A stretch of 16,653 bases of DNA, from the NCBI GenBank assembly GCA_030690025.1, contig JAUYDJ010000020.1:1-16653 (forward strand), written 5' to 3'. The notes beneath the pieces were generated by a model. That model was given only the letters and a program-made list of their open reading frames with translations, had not been told where the DNA came from and searched no databases. Positions 1 through 6,983 of this stretch are shown piece by piece; position 1 is the stretch's first letter; each line of letters begins with the position of its first letter. Source of the stretch: Chloroflexota bacterium. GTDB lineage: Bacteria > Chloroflexota > Dehalococcoidia > Dehalococcoidales > JAUYDJ01. The position numbers and the translations under genes were made by a program.

Positions 1-240
1 CCACATGCAGCCCCCCGGTGGAGCGCTGCCGACAGCGCGTACCCGCATAGTCATACCATAGCGCAACTGCCGCCGAGCGTAAAGCCCTACTTTAGTACCC
101 CGCTGAAGGCAGTACCCACCGTGTGATAATAGCTTACTTCCCCTCTGGTTAAACTCCCTCTGGCATGTTTCGTTACCCAAGCGCGCCGGAACAGTCTGGG
201 AAAATAGTAAGAAAGTCATAGAAAAATCTTATCAAACCTC
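1..240. other. Unassigned left edge upstream of mraZ
   Basis: I cannot name a gene here. On the plus strand, frame 1 is open from the edge to a TGA at 124-126 and frame 2 to a TAG at 59-61, so either could be the tail of a preceding gene. On the minus strand an ATG at 54-52 (or 48-46) opens a frame that runs off the edge for 18 codons. The stretch also holds a hairpin GCGCTG-CCGA-CAGCGC at about 24-39, three copies of GTACCC (39-44, 95-100 and 114-119), and a direct repeat CCCTCTGG at 141-148 and 156-163. I looked for the hallmarks of tmRNA, RNase P RNA and SRP RNA and did not find them. Confidence 0.3.
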
Positions 241-269
241 TTGACATTGCAGGGTAATTGTGGTAGAAA
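241..269 (+). promoter_or_regulatory. Putative sigma-70 promoter of the mraZ-rsmH operon
   Basis: A perfect -35 box TTGACA lies at 241-246. A 17-base spacer leads to TAGAAA at 264-269, which matches four of six positions of the -10 consensus. The predicted transcript would start near 276, about 33 bases before the mraZ start codon. The -10 box lies inside the first units of the phased TGGT array, so a protein bound there would block RNA polymerase. Confidence 0.6.
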
Positions 270-306
270 ATGGTAATAAGTGGTTAAATATGGTAAGTTT
301 GGGAAG
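252..306 (+). promoter_or_regulatory. MraZ-box array (10-bp phased TGGT repeats)
   Basis: Four units begin at 261, 271, 281 and 291, each TGGTA or TGGTT and exactly ten bases apart, one helical turn. A GGGTAA at 252-257 and a GGGAAG at 301-306 look like degraded outer units. MraZ proteins are known to bind tandem TGG-type repeats at about 10-bp spacing upstream of their own gene and usually repress the division operon. The position over the -10 region and the start of the transcript fits autorepression. The last unit ends two bases before the mraZ ATG and may double as a poor ribosome binding site. Confidence 0.75.
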
Positions 307-308
307 AA

Positions 309-737
309 ATGTTTCTAGGTGAATTCGAGTACAAGATTGATGAAAAAGGCCGGGTGCCCATCCCGCCTAAGTTTCGACCTGACCTGAAATGGGGGGTGGT
401 GCTAACTACGGGCGCAGAGAAATGCATCACCGCCTACCCATACCCCGAATGGAAAAAACTGTCGGCCACGCTGACCACCGGTTCAATTACCCCCAGCAAA
501 CTGCGGAGGTTGAACCGGGCTATCTTTGCCACGGCGTTTCACCTGGTGATGGACCCGCAGGGCCGCATTGCCCTGCCCCACCAGCTGCGTGAGTACGCTG
601 AAATTGCCGAGGATGCCGTCATGGCCGGCGCCAACACCTATTTCGAGCTGTGGAATAAAGAGGAGTGGGAAGAAGAGAAGGCAATTAGCCAGGACCAGGT
701 CTGGCAGAACATGGAGACCCTGGAGAAGCGTCAATGA
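309..737 (+). CDS. mraZ: Transcriptional regulator MraZ
   Basis: This 142-residue protein is a DNA-binding regulator of the division and cell wall cluster. It carries the two diagnostic AbrB-like half-motifs of the family: DEKGR followed by VPIPPKFR at residues 11-23, and DPQGR followed by IALPHQLR at residues 82-94. The length matches the usual 140-150 residues. It opens the cluster, and its stop codon overlaps the rsmH start in an ATGA at 734-737, so the two are translationally coupled. The ATG is preceded by GGGAAG only two bases away, a poor spacing, so translation may be inefficient. The phased repeats just upstream are its likely target, making it an autoregulator. Confidence 0.96.
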   Translation: MFLGEFEYKIDEKGRVPIPPKFRPDLKWGVVLTTGAEKCITAYPYPEWKKLSATLTTGSITPSKLRRLNRAIFATAFHLVMDPQGRIALPHQLREYAEIAEDAVMAGANTYFELWNKEEWEEEKAISQDQVWQNMETLEKRQ

Positions 738-1783
738 ACCTGAATATGACCCCCACTCATATCCCGGTCCTGCTTGAGGAGACGGTCAGGGCGCTGTCCG
801 TCCAGCCGGGGGGACGCTATATCGATTGCACGGTGGGAGGCGGGGGCCACGCCGCCGCCATCCTACAACGCAGCTCGCCGGGCGGGCAACTGCTGGGTAT
901 TGACGCCGACCCCCGGGCGGTAGCGGTCGCCCGGGTAAGACTGGCCGCCTACCATAGCTCGTTCCGGCTGGTCAACGACAACTTCGCCAATCTGCAGAAT
1001 ATCTGCCTTAAGTATGACTTCTTTCCGGTCCACGGCATCCTTTTTGACCTGGGCCTTTCCTCCCTCCAGCTTGGAGACGATGAACGCGGTTTCAGCTTCC
1101 AGCATGATGCCCCGCTGGACATGCGGGTGAACCCCGACCTTTCGGTCAGCGCCGCCGATATCGTCAATACCTATTCTGAGGCAGAGCTGGCTGACCTACT
1201 GCGGACCTACGGGGAGGAAATTCTCAGTCGCCGCATAGCCCGCCGTATTATCGGGGAGCGCCCGGTGCAGAGCACCCTCCAGCTGGCGCAGATAGTGGAA
1301 CGAGCGGCGGGCGGGCGGCGGGGTAAAATCCACCCGGCCACCCGGACCTTCCAGGCGCTGCGTATCGCCGTCAACCACGAGCTGGATAATCTCAGAGGCG
1401 CCCTGAAACAGGCCGTCAAGCTCCTCGGCTTTGAAGGCAGGTTGGTGGTAATCAGCTACCACTCCCTGGAAGACCGCATCGTGAAGCAGTTCCTGCAGCG
1501 TGAGGCGAAAGGCTGCGTTTGTCCCCCGGAGACTCCCGTCTGCATTTGCGGTCATACGCCCTCGCTCAGGCTCATTAACCGGAAGGTTATCACGCCGTCA
1601 GCGGAGGAGATTGAGCGTAATCCACGCAGCCGGAGTGCCAAGCTACGGGCCGCCGAGCGCGTCATCAATAGTACTGATGAATACCACGGCGCCGCCGAAG
1701 GGCTGTGTTTTGTGACTAACGGCGGCAGCTGGAAGCGGCCGTTACTGCTGAGCAAGCTGCGCCGGACCTATTCACTGTCCTGA
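734..1783 (+). CDS. rsmH: 16S rRNA (cytosine(1402)-N(4))-methyltransferase RsmH (MraW)
   Basis: This cytoplasmic enzyme uses S-adenosylmethionine to methylate N4 of C1402 in 16S rRNA. Seen directly are the N-terminal [10 protein letters not shown] segment, the SAM-binding loop GGGGH at residues 35-39, the FDLGLSS segment around residues 103-109, and the [14 protein letters not shown] block near residue 240. The C-terminal family ending [13 protein letters not shown] is complete by residue 310, yet the frame continues for about 39 more residues that include [14 protein letters not shown], an extension not typical of the family. The start at 734 is inferred from the four-base overlap with mraZ; a second ATG at 746 would give a protein four residues shorter that begins closer to the usual N terminus. 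The expected downstream ftsL and ftsI are absent. Confidence 0.95.
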   Translation: MNLNMTPTHIPVLLEETVRALSVQPGGRYIDCTVGGGGHAAAILQRSSPGGQLLGIDADPRAVAVARVRLAAYHSSFRLVNDNFANLQNICLKYDFFPVHGILFDLGLSSLQLGDDERGFSFQHDAPLDMRVNPDLSVSAADIVNTYSEAELADLLRTYGEEILSRRIARRIIGERPVQSTLQLAQIVERAAGGRRGKIHPATRTFQALRIAVNHELDNLRGALKQAVKLLGFEGRLVVISYHSLEDRIVKQFLQREAKGCVCPPETPVCICGHTPSLRLINRKVITPSAEEIERNPRSRSAKLRAAERVINSTDEYHGAAEGLCFVTNGGSWKRPLLLSKLRRTYSLS

Positions 1784-1798
1784 TTTTAGAAAGAAATT

Positions 1799-1834
1799 AT
1801 GAAAATCTGGAGAGGGTGGTGGTTGAAAATGTGA
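1799..1834 (+). other. Tryptophan-rich 11-codon mini-ORF in the rsmH-ftsA gap
   Basis: The 97-base gap between rsmH and ftsA holds a short open frame, MKIWRGWWLKM, with three tryptophans in eleven codons. There is only an A-rich stretch upstream, not a clear Shine-Dalgarno site, and no terminator or attenuator hairpin after it. It may be chance, since the local sequence is G- and T-rich. It is recorded because the gap is otherwise empty up to the ftsA ribosome binding site. Confidence 0.12.
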
Positions 1835-1880
1835 AGCAACAATTTAGCTGAAGAAGGCACAGTCTAACAAGGAGGGGAAA

Positions 1881-3095
1881 ATGAGAAGACACACGCTAAC
1901 CGCTATTGATGTTGGTACCACTAAAGTAGCTACTATTGTAGCTGAAGTGGGCGATAACGGCGGGCTCCGAGTTACCGGAGTAGGTATCACGCCGTCCAAG
2001 GGGCTGCACAAGGGACTGGTGGTCAACATCAGCGAGGCCAAAGAGTCAATCCGCGAGTCCATCAGAAAGGCCGAGCAAGCCAGCAGCTTCAAGATAGAAT
2101 CAGCCTATGTCGGTGTAACCGGCAGACACGTCAGCTCCATGAATAACCGCGGCGTGGTTGCCATCACCCATGGTGACCGGCTGGTACGAGGCGACGACCT
2201 GAAGCGGGTGCTTGCCTGCGCCCAGAGCGTCAAGGTCCCCAGCGACCGCCGGCTGCTCCACGTCATTCCCCGCACCTATGCCGTTGATGGCCAGCCGGGT
2301 GTGAAGAACCCGGTAGGTATGCACGGCTTCCGCCTGGATGTTGAGACGCACGTTATTACCGCAGCGGTCACCTCCGTCCAGAACCTGGTTAAGTGCATCC
2401 GCGGCATTGGCGTGGATATTGACGACCTCGTTCTCGAGCCTATCGCCAGCAGCGAGGCGGTGCTGACCGAGGATGAAAAAGATGTAGGCGTCATACTGGC
2501 TGACATCGGCGGCGGCACTACCGACATCTGCGTATTCAAAGATGGCAGCATCTGGCACACGGCAGTCCTGCCGGTAGCCGGCTATCAATTGACCCGTGAC
2601 ATAGCCATTGGCCTGGGGGTACCCTTTGACGTGGCTGAAGAGATGAAAAAGAGGTACGCCAGCGTCATGCCCGTCTACGAAGCCAAGATGGAGACAGAGA
2701 ACCCCATCTCACAGGACGGGCACGGCGTCTCCCACCAGGACCTGTGCGATATTGTCCGGGCCCGCGTGGAAGAGATGCTGCGGCTTATCCTGCTTGAGCT
2801 CCCGCGTTCTGACTACGAAACACTGGTACCGGCCGGGCTGGTGCTCACCGGCGGCAGTTCCAACCTTTCCGGCCTGGACATACTGGGCCGCGATATTCTG
2901 AAACTGCCGGTCCGGATAGGCTTGCCGACGCACATCTACGGTATCACGGATGCCCTTAATGACCCGGCCTATGCCACCGGCGTTGGCCTGCTGCTCTGGG
3001 GAGCCCACCACGAGGACACGGCCACCTGGAAATCCGGCATGTTTGATTCGGCTCTGAGACGCATATTATCCAGATTCAAGAGCCTGTTCCGCTAG
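1881..3095 (+). CDS. ftsA: Cell division protein FtsA
   Basis: FtsA is the actin-like ATPase that tethers FtsZ filaments to the inner face of the membrane. The 404 residues contain the actin-fold signatures: phosphate-1 loop IDVGTTKVA at residues 9-17, the phosphate-2 motif DIGGGTTD at 208-215, and the adenosine motif LVLTGGSSNL around 320-329. The last fifteen residues, SALRRILSRFKSLFR, form a basic amphipathic helix of the kind that serves as the membrane-targeting sequence. The ATG has a near-perfect site AAGGAGGGG six bases upstream. ftsZ follows after 46 bases, so the two are surely co-transcribed. No ftsQ gene lies before it, unlike most dcw clusters. Confidence 0.97.
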   Translation: MRRHTLTAIDVGTTKVATIVAEVGDNGGLRVTGVGITPSKGLHKGLVVNISEAKESIRESIRKAEQASSFKIESAYVGVTGRHVSSMNNRGVVAITHGDRLVRGDDLKRVLACAQSVKVPSDRRLLHVIPRTYAVDGQPGVKNPVGMHGFRLDVETHVITAAVTSVQNLVKCIRGIGVDIDDLVLEPIASSEAVLTEDEKDVGVILADIGGGTTDICVFKDGSIWHTAVLPVAGYQLTRDIAIGLGVPFDVAEEMKKRYASVMPVYEAKMETENPISQDGHGVSHQDLCDIVRARVEEMLRLILLELPRSDYETLVPAGLVLTGGSSNLSGLDILGRDILKLPVRIGLPTHIYGITDALNDPAYATGVGLLLWGAHHEDTATWKSGMFDSALRRILSRFKSLFR

Positions 3096-3141
3096 AGGCC
3101 AAACAATAAATCTACTAGCAGATAGTAGTAAGGAGGATGAG

Positions 3142-4287
3142 ATGGCAAAATCTAGCTTCGTACCCAATCCAGCCAGGATAAAAGTCATTGGCTTAGGTGG
3201 CGGCGGCTGCAACGCCATAACCCGCATGGTCAGAGAAGAAATACACGGCGTGGAATTCATTGGCATGAATACCGACGCCCAGGCTCTGGCGATTACGGAG
3301 GCCCCTGTCCGTATCCAGCTGGGTGAAAAACTCACCCGGGGGCTGGGCGCGGGTGGTGACCACATAATGGGCGGAAAAGCCGCCGAAGAAAACCGCGATG
3401 AAATCAAGGAGCTTGTCTCCGGAGCCGATATGGTATTCGTCACCTGCGGCATGGGTGGCGGCACCGGCACCGGGGCGACCCCGGTAGTCGCCGAAATCGC
3501 CAAGCAGGGCGGCGCCCTGACTATCGGTGTGTGCACCCGGCCGTTTTCTTTTGAAGGCGCTCACCGCAGCAAGGTAGCCGAAGAGGGTATTAAGAACCTG
3601 ATGGGGAAGGTTGATACCCTTATCCTTATCCCCAATGACCGTCTGCTCGCCCTGTGCGACCAGAAAACGTCGGTGGACAGTGCCTTTAAGCTGGCCGACG
3701 ATGTGCTGCTCCACGGCGTTCAGGCTATCGCCGAGGTTATCACCGCCCCCGGCCTTATCAACCTTGACTTCGCCGATGTCAAGGCGGTAATGAAAGATGC
3801 CGGCCCGGCCTGGATGTCTATTGGTAGAGGCTCCGGGCAAAGCCGAGCGGTGGATGCGGCCAAGGAGGCCCTGAGCAGCCCGATGCTGGATGTCTCCATT
3901 ATCGGCGCTAAGGGCGTGCTGTTCAATGTGGTCGGCGGCGACAGCCTCACCCTGTTCGAGGTCAATGAAGCCGCCCAGGTAATCAGGCAGGCGGTTGACC
4001 CGGATGCCAATATCATCTTCGGGGTAGCCCACGACCCGGCCATGGACAAGGAGGTTAAGATTACCCTCATCGCTACTGGCTTTGCCTCCAAGCTGGGGCT
4101 GACCGGGATAAGGAAAGAAGAGGAACTCAACAAGTTCCTGAAGGACCTGAAGACCGAAGATGAACTGGATGTACCGTCATTCCTGCGGCACCCGATGTTC
4201 AACCAGCGGCGCCAGGCAATAATCCCGGCGGCGCCAAAACCGGCGAAATCAGCCCAGGCTGCTCCGCCAGCGCCAGCGGCATGGTAA
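3142..4287 (+). CDS. ftsZ: Cell division protein FtsZ
   Basis: FtsZ is the tubulin-like GTPase that forms the division ring. The 381 residues show GLGGGGCNA near residues 17-25, the tubulin signature GMGGGTGTGA at 103-112, and the catalytic T7 loop NLDFAD at 207-212. The ribosome binding site AAGGAGG lies just upstream of the ATG. The C terminus is odd. The variable linker is very short, about 25 residues, and the conserved FtsA-binding peptide DVPSFLRH sits at residues 343-350. About 31 further residues rich in alanine and proline follow, ending in tryptophan. In most FtsZ proteins this peptide is near the very end after a longer linker. Function as FtsZ is not in doubt; the tail's role is unknown. 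Confidence 0.98.
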   Translation: MAKSSFVPNPARIKVIGLGGGGCNAITRMVREEIHGVEFIGMNTDAQALAITEAPVRIQLGEKLTRGLGAGGDHIMGGKAAEENRDEIKELVSGADMVFVTCGMGGGTGTGATPVVAEIAKQGGALTIGVCTRPFSFEGAHRSKVAEEGIKNLMGKVDTLILIPNDRLLALCDQKTSVDSAFKLADDVLLHGVQAIAEVITAPGLINLDFADVKAVMKDAGPAWMSIGRGSGQSRAVDAAKEALSSPMLDVSIIGAKGVLFNVVGGDSLTLFEVNEAAQVIRQAVDPDANIIFGVAHDPAMDKEVKITLIATGFASKLGLTGIRKEEELNKFLKDLKTEDELDVPSFLRHPMFNQRRQAIIPAAPKPAKSAQAAPPAPAAW

Positions 4288-4307
4288 AACGGTCAGGAGA
4301 ACAACTA

Positions 4308-4384
4308 AAGGCTGTAGGTGCCTGAAATGGCATCCGGGGCAAGCGCAACTGCCCGGTGCCGAATCGGCTCTTACGGCCTTTTTT
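4308..4384 (+). terminator. Extended Rho-independent terminator of the ftsAZ unit
   Basis: A 15-base arm AAGGCTGTAGGTGCC at 4308-4322 pairs with GGCTCTTACGGCCTT at 4366-4380 (14 of 15 pairs, two of them G-U), and the 3' arm runs into T6 at 4379-4384. Inside this outer stem is a second hairpin, with GGCA at 4329-4332 and CCGGGGCA at 4334-4341 pairing with TGCCCGG and TGCC at 4350-4360. A simple terminator would not need the inner hairpin, so the element might also be a stable 3' end or small RNA. Confidence 0.8.
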
Positions 4385-4402
4385 GTTTGTGCGAGGGCTT
4401 AA

Positions 4403-4425
4403 AGTCTCCCCCTCTAGGGGAGACT
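4403..4425. repeat. Perfect 9-bp hairpin
   Basis: AGTCTCCCC at 4403-4411 and GGGGAGACT at 4417-4425 are perfect inverted repeats around a five-base loop. No T-run follows on either strand, so it does not look like a second terminator. The ATG-started frame that crosses it (4318-4545) reads through the terminator and half the next repeat and is not a credible gene. Confidence 0.5.
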
Positions 4426-4489
4426 CTGCTTTGCGGGAGAGAGTTCGGGTTCTGTTGCGTAGTTGCTGCTAAGCTAATCAATCTAAAAT

Positions 4490-4589
4490 GTCATTGCGAA
4501 TCCGCCGCAGGCAGATGTGGCAATCTCGCTATATACTGGGGTTGAGATTGCTTCGTCGTCCCGACTTCATCAGGACTCCTCGCAATGAC
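4490..4589. repeat. GTCATTGCGA palindromic repeat, copy 1
   Basis: The unit starts GTCATTGCGA and ends TCGCAATGAC, exact inverted termini. Inside are a second pair of arms, GGCAATCTC (usually GAAGCAATCTC in other copies) and GAGATTGCTTCG, followed by variable sequence. It lies in the 370-base gap between ftsZ and argJ. The element is non-coding and fills the part of the gap not used by the terminator or the argJ promoter. Confidence 0.85.
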
Positions 4590-4619
4590 AGACACACCAA
4601 CCAGAGAGGGTGCGGCTCG

Positions 4620-4649
4620 TTGCCTTGGAAACATACCTTGTGCTATAGT
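4620..4649 (+). promoter_or_regulatory. Putative argJ promoter, leaderless arrangement
   Basis: TTGCCT at 4620-4625 and TATAGT at 4644-4649 are separated by 18 bases. The -10 box ends only eight bases before the argJ ATG at 4658, so transcription would begin at or within a base or two of the start codon. No Shine-Dalgarno sequence is present in the T-rich stretch between them, which agrees with a leaderless message. Confidence 0.45.
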
Positions 4650-4657
4650 ATTTTGTT

Positions 4658-5875
4658 ATGGAAACTAAAATTGAATCTATCCCGGCCGGCACTATCACCT
4701 CCCCTGCCGGGTTCCGCGCCGGGGCCGTTTACGCGGGCATAAAGAAAAAAGCGGAGAATGCTCTTGATCTGGCTATCCTTCACTCGACCAAACCGTGTGT
4801 GGCAGCTGGAGTCTTTACCACCAACCGCATCAAAGCCGCCCCGGTAGTGCTGTCGCAGGAGCGACTGCGCTCGGGGAAGGCCGCCGCAGTGGTAGCAAAC
4901 AGCGGCTGCGCCAATGCCTGCACTGGAGAGCCGGGCTTCAAAGATGCCGAGGAAATGGCCAGGCTCGCTGCGGAGCGTCTTGGTGTGCCGCCGGAACTGG
5001 TGGTAGTCGCCAGCACCGGCGTCATCGGCCAACGCCTGCCCATGCCCCTTATCCGGGCGGGCATCAAAGAGATTACGCTGACCGGGGACGGCGGGCATAA
5101 GTTTACCCGGGCTATTATGACCACCGATACCGTGCCCAAGGAAATCGCGGTTAGCGCCACCGTCGGCGATACCAGGTTTACCATCGGCGGCGTGGCTAAG
5201 GGCGCCGGCATGATTCATCCCAACATGGCCACCATGCTCTCGTTTCTGACCACCGACGCCGCCATCGAGCTTGATTTTCTTAAATCGGCCCTGAAGAAAG
5301 CCGCCGCTCTCTCGTTCAACATGGTTTCCGTTGACGGGGACACCAGCACCAATGACACGCTGCTTATCATGGCTAACGGCCTGGCGGGAAACAGGCCTAT
5401 CCGGCACCGCAGCGCCCTGGCGGGTATTTTCCAGCAAGTCCTGAACCAGGTCTGCACCTACCTGGCCAAAGCCGTTGCCCGTGACGGCGAGGGGGCTACC
5501 CGCCTCATCGAGGTTACCATTACCGGCGCGCTCACTGCCGCCCAGGCCAGGCAAGCCGCCCGCACCGTGGTTACCTCACCCCTGGTCAAGTCGGCGGTGC
5601 ATGGCAACGACCCCAACTGGGGACGGATTGTGGCGGCGGTGGGGCGCAGCGGGATACCGGTGGTGGAAGACAAGCTGGATGTCTACATTGGTGATATATG
5701 CCTGCTGAAAGCGGGACAGCCGCTCGATTTTGATGAAGCGGAGGTGATAAGGACTCTTAAAAGCCCGGAGGTGCCGGTGAAGGTGGAACTTAACCTGGGT
5801 AAAGGGGCCGCTACTGCCTGGGGCTGCGACCTCTCCGAGGAATACGTGACCATCAACAGCCAGTATACGACTTAG
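4658..5875 (+). CDS. argJ: Bifunctional glutamate N-acetyltransferase / ornithine acetyltransferase ArgJ
   Basis: ArgJ moves the acetyl group from N-acetylornithine to glutamate, recycling the acetyl group in arginine synthesis; bifunctional members also use acetyl-CoA. The 405-residue length fits the family. The proenzyme cuts itself between alanine and threonine; here the site is A191-T192 within PNMATML, which frees the catalytic threonine at the start of the beta chain. Other family blocks are GVFTTNRIKAAPV near residue 50, ANSGCANACTG near 84, and the C-terminal EEYVTINSQY. It begins the arginine gene series. There is no ribosome binding site and the putative promoter abuts the ATG. Whether this member is mono- or bifunctional cannot be told from sequence alone. 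Confidence 0.95.
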   Translation: METKIESIPAGTITSPAGFRAGAVYAGIKKKAENALDLAILHSTKPCVAAGVFTTNRIKAAPVVLSQERLRSGKAAAVVANSGCANACTGEPGFKDAEEMARLAAERLGVPPELVVVASTGVIGQRLPMPLIRAGIKEITLTGDGGHKFTRAIMTTDTVPKEIAVSATVGDTRFTIGGVAKGAGMIHPNMATMLSFLTTDAAIELDFLKSALKKAAALSFNMVSVDGDTSTNDTLLIMANGLAGNRPIRHRSALAGIFQQVLNQVCTYLAKAVARDGEGATRLIEVTITGALTAAQARQAARTVVTSPLVKSAVHGNDPNWGRIVAAVGRSGIPVVEDKLDVYIGDICLLKAGQPLDFDEAEVIRTLKSPEVPVKVELNLGKGAATAWGCDLSEEYVTINSQYTT

Positions 5876-5930
5876 AGACCCCCCTACTCCATCCCAGAGG
5901 AAAGTAAGGAGGAAGGGAAGACCTAGAAAG

Positions 5931-6147
5931 CCTAAAATACTAAATACAAAATATTGCCAAAGTGTCATTGCGAGTCCCGACTTGTCGGGACGATGAAGTC
6001 GGGATGACGAAGCAATCTCGTCAAGCATGAATCATAGAGATTGCTTCGCTTCGCTCGCAATGACAAACGGAAGGCGGAGATTGCTTCGTCCCGATTCTAT
6101 CGGGGCTCGCAATGACAGAATTGAAATTATTTAGCTATTAGAAATTT
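5931..6147. repeat. Composite repeat region between argJ and argB, copies 2 and 3
   Basis: A full palindromic unit runs from GTCATTGCGAG at 5964 to CTCGCAATGAC at 6064. A half unit follows, from GAGATTGCTTCG at 6077 to CTCGCAATGAC at 6116. Both are enclosed by A+T-rich arms, CCTAAAATACTAAATA from 5931 and an inverted partner ATTTAGCTATTAGAAATTT ending at 6147. The same arrangement occurs at 12767-12925. Just before it, at about 5905-5918, is TAAGGAGGAAGGGAAG, which looks like a ribosome binding site but leads to no start codon. The 284-base gap holds nothing else I can name. Confidence 0.8.
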
Positions 6148-6159
6148 GCTGAGGGAACG

Positions 6160-6942
6160 ATGAGTAAAGATGGCATAATTGTAGTCAAGATAGGTGGGGC
6201 CACCCTGGGTAAGCATGATACCACTATCGATGATATTGTCCACCTGCAACGCCAGGGCAAATCGCTGGTGGTAGTCCACGGCGGTGGTAAGCTCATCACC
6301 GAATGGCTCGCCAAGCAGCAGGTCGCCACCCGCTTTGTCCGGGGTGAGCGTGTCACCGATGCCGCCAGCCTGGAAGTGGTCATCGCTGTGCTGGCCGGGC
6401 TGGTCAATAAGCAGATTGTGGCCGATATCAACAGCCGGAGCGGACAGGCCATAGGGTTAAGCGGCGTAGATGGCGCCATTATTCAGGCCGCCGTCAAGAA
6501 CGCCGAGCTGGGCTACGTGGGCAACATACTAAAGGTAAACGCAGCCCCGCTGCTAACGCTGCTGCAGTCGGGCTATGTCCCGGTGCTGGCGCCGCTTGGC
6601 CTCGGCCCGGCCGGCGCGACTGTGCTCAATATTAACGCGGACACCGTCGCCGGGGAGATTGCCGCGGCGCTGGGCGCGGCACAGCTAGTCTTCCTGACTG
6701 ACGTAGCCGGTGTAAGCGACAGCTCGGGCAAGCTGCTGCCGCAACTCACGCCGGATGAGGCCCAATCCCTGATTGCCTCGGGGGTAATTTCCGGGGGCAT
6801 GATTCCCAAGGTCAAGGCCTGTCTGAGGGCTTTGCCAAATGCTTCAGCTACGTGTATCATAGATGGTAGAGAGCCTCATGCGCTGCTCAGAGAGCTCGAG
6901 AAAAAGGGCAGCGGCACCATCATACGGCTCCGGCCAGAGTAG
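6160..6942 (+). CDS. argB: Acetylglutamate kinase ArgB
   Basis: ArgB phosphorylates N-acetylglutamate with ATP, the second step of arginine synthesis. The 260 residues have the amino acid kinase fold signatures: VVKIGGA at residues 8-14 with the phosphate-binding lysine K10, HGGGK at 40-44, the acetylglutamate-binding RVTD at 64-67, the GLSGVDG block near 120, and the ATP-site lysine K217 in GGMIPKVKA. A GAGGGA site lies ahead of the ATG. The GGATLG form of the first loop, instead of GGNAM, is also seen in LysZ-type paralogues, but argJ, argG and argH nearby and the lack of lysW support an arginine role. The A+T arm of the upstream repeat ends 12 bases before the start codon and may carry the promoter. 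Confidence 0.94.
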   Translation: MSKDGIIVVKIGGATLGKHDTTIDDIVHLQRQGKSLVVVHGGGKLITEWLAKQQVATRFVRGERVTDAASLEVVIAVLAGLVNKQIVADINSRSGQAIGLSGVDGAIIQAAVKNAELGYVGNILKVNAAPLLTLLQSGYVPVLAPLGLGPAGATVLNINADTVAGEIAAALGAAQLVFLTDVAGVSDSSGKLLPQLTPDEAQSLIASGVISGGMIPKVKACLRALPNASATCIIDGREPHALLRELEKKGSGTIIRLRPE

Positions 6943-6983
6943 ACCATAGAAACACCCGAGAAGCACCGCGAAAAGAGCCACTG

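Noticed and set aside
1..240. tmRNA, RNase P RNA or SRP RNA at the left edge
   Set aside because: None of the conserved core sequences of these RNAs could be found on either strand.
3193..4032. Long minus-strand open frame of 279 codons opposite ftsZ
   Set aside because: It is a mirror of ftsZ codon usage in a GC-rich gene, shows no family motifs and has no ribosome site.
4318..4742. Two overlapping short plus-strand frames after ftsZ
   Set aside because: They cross the ftsZ terminator, a palindromic repeat and the argJ promoter, and have no ribosome site or protein-like composition.
4643..5554. Minus-strand open frame of 303 codons opposite argJ
   Set aside because: It lies wholly against a certain gene, has low-complexity composition and no recognisable domain.
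5905..5922. Strong Shine-Dalgarno-like sequence suggesting a gene after argJ
   Set aside because: No start codon with an open frame follows; a stop codon (TAG) and then repeat sequence come directly after.
5964..6116. CRISPR-like repeats between argJ and argB
   Set aside because: The units are inverted palindromes of irregular length without regular spacers, scattered over the window, and no cas genes are present.
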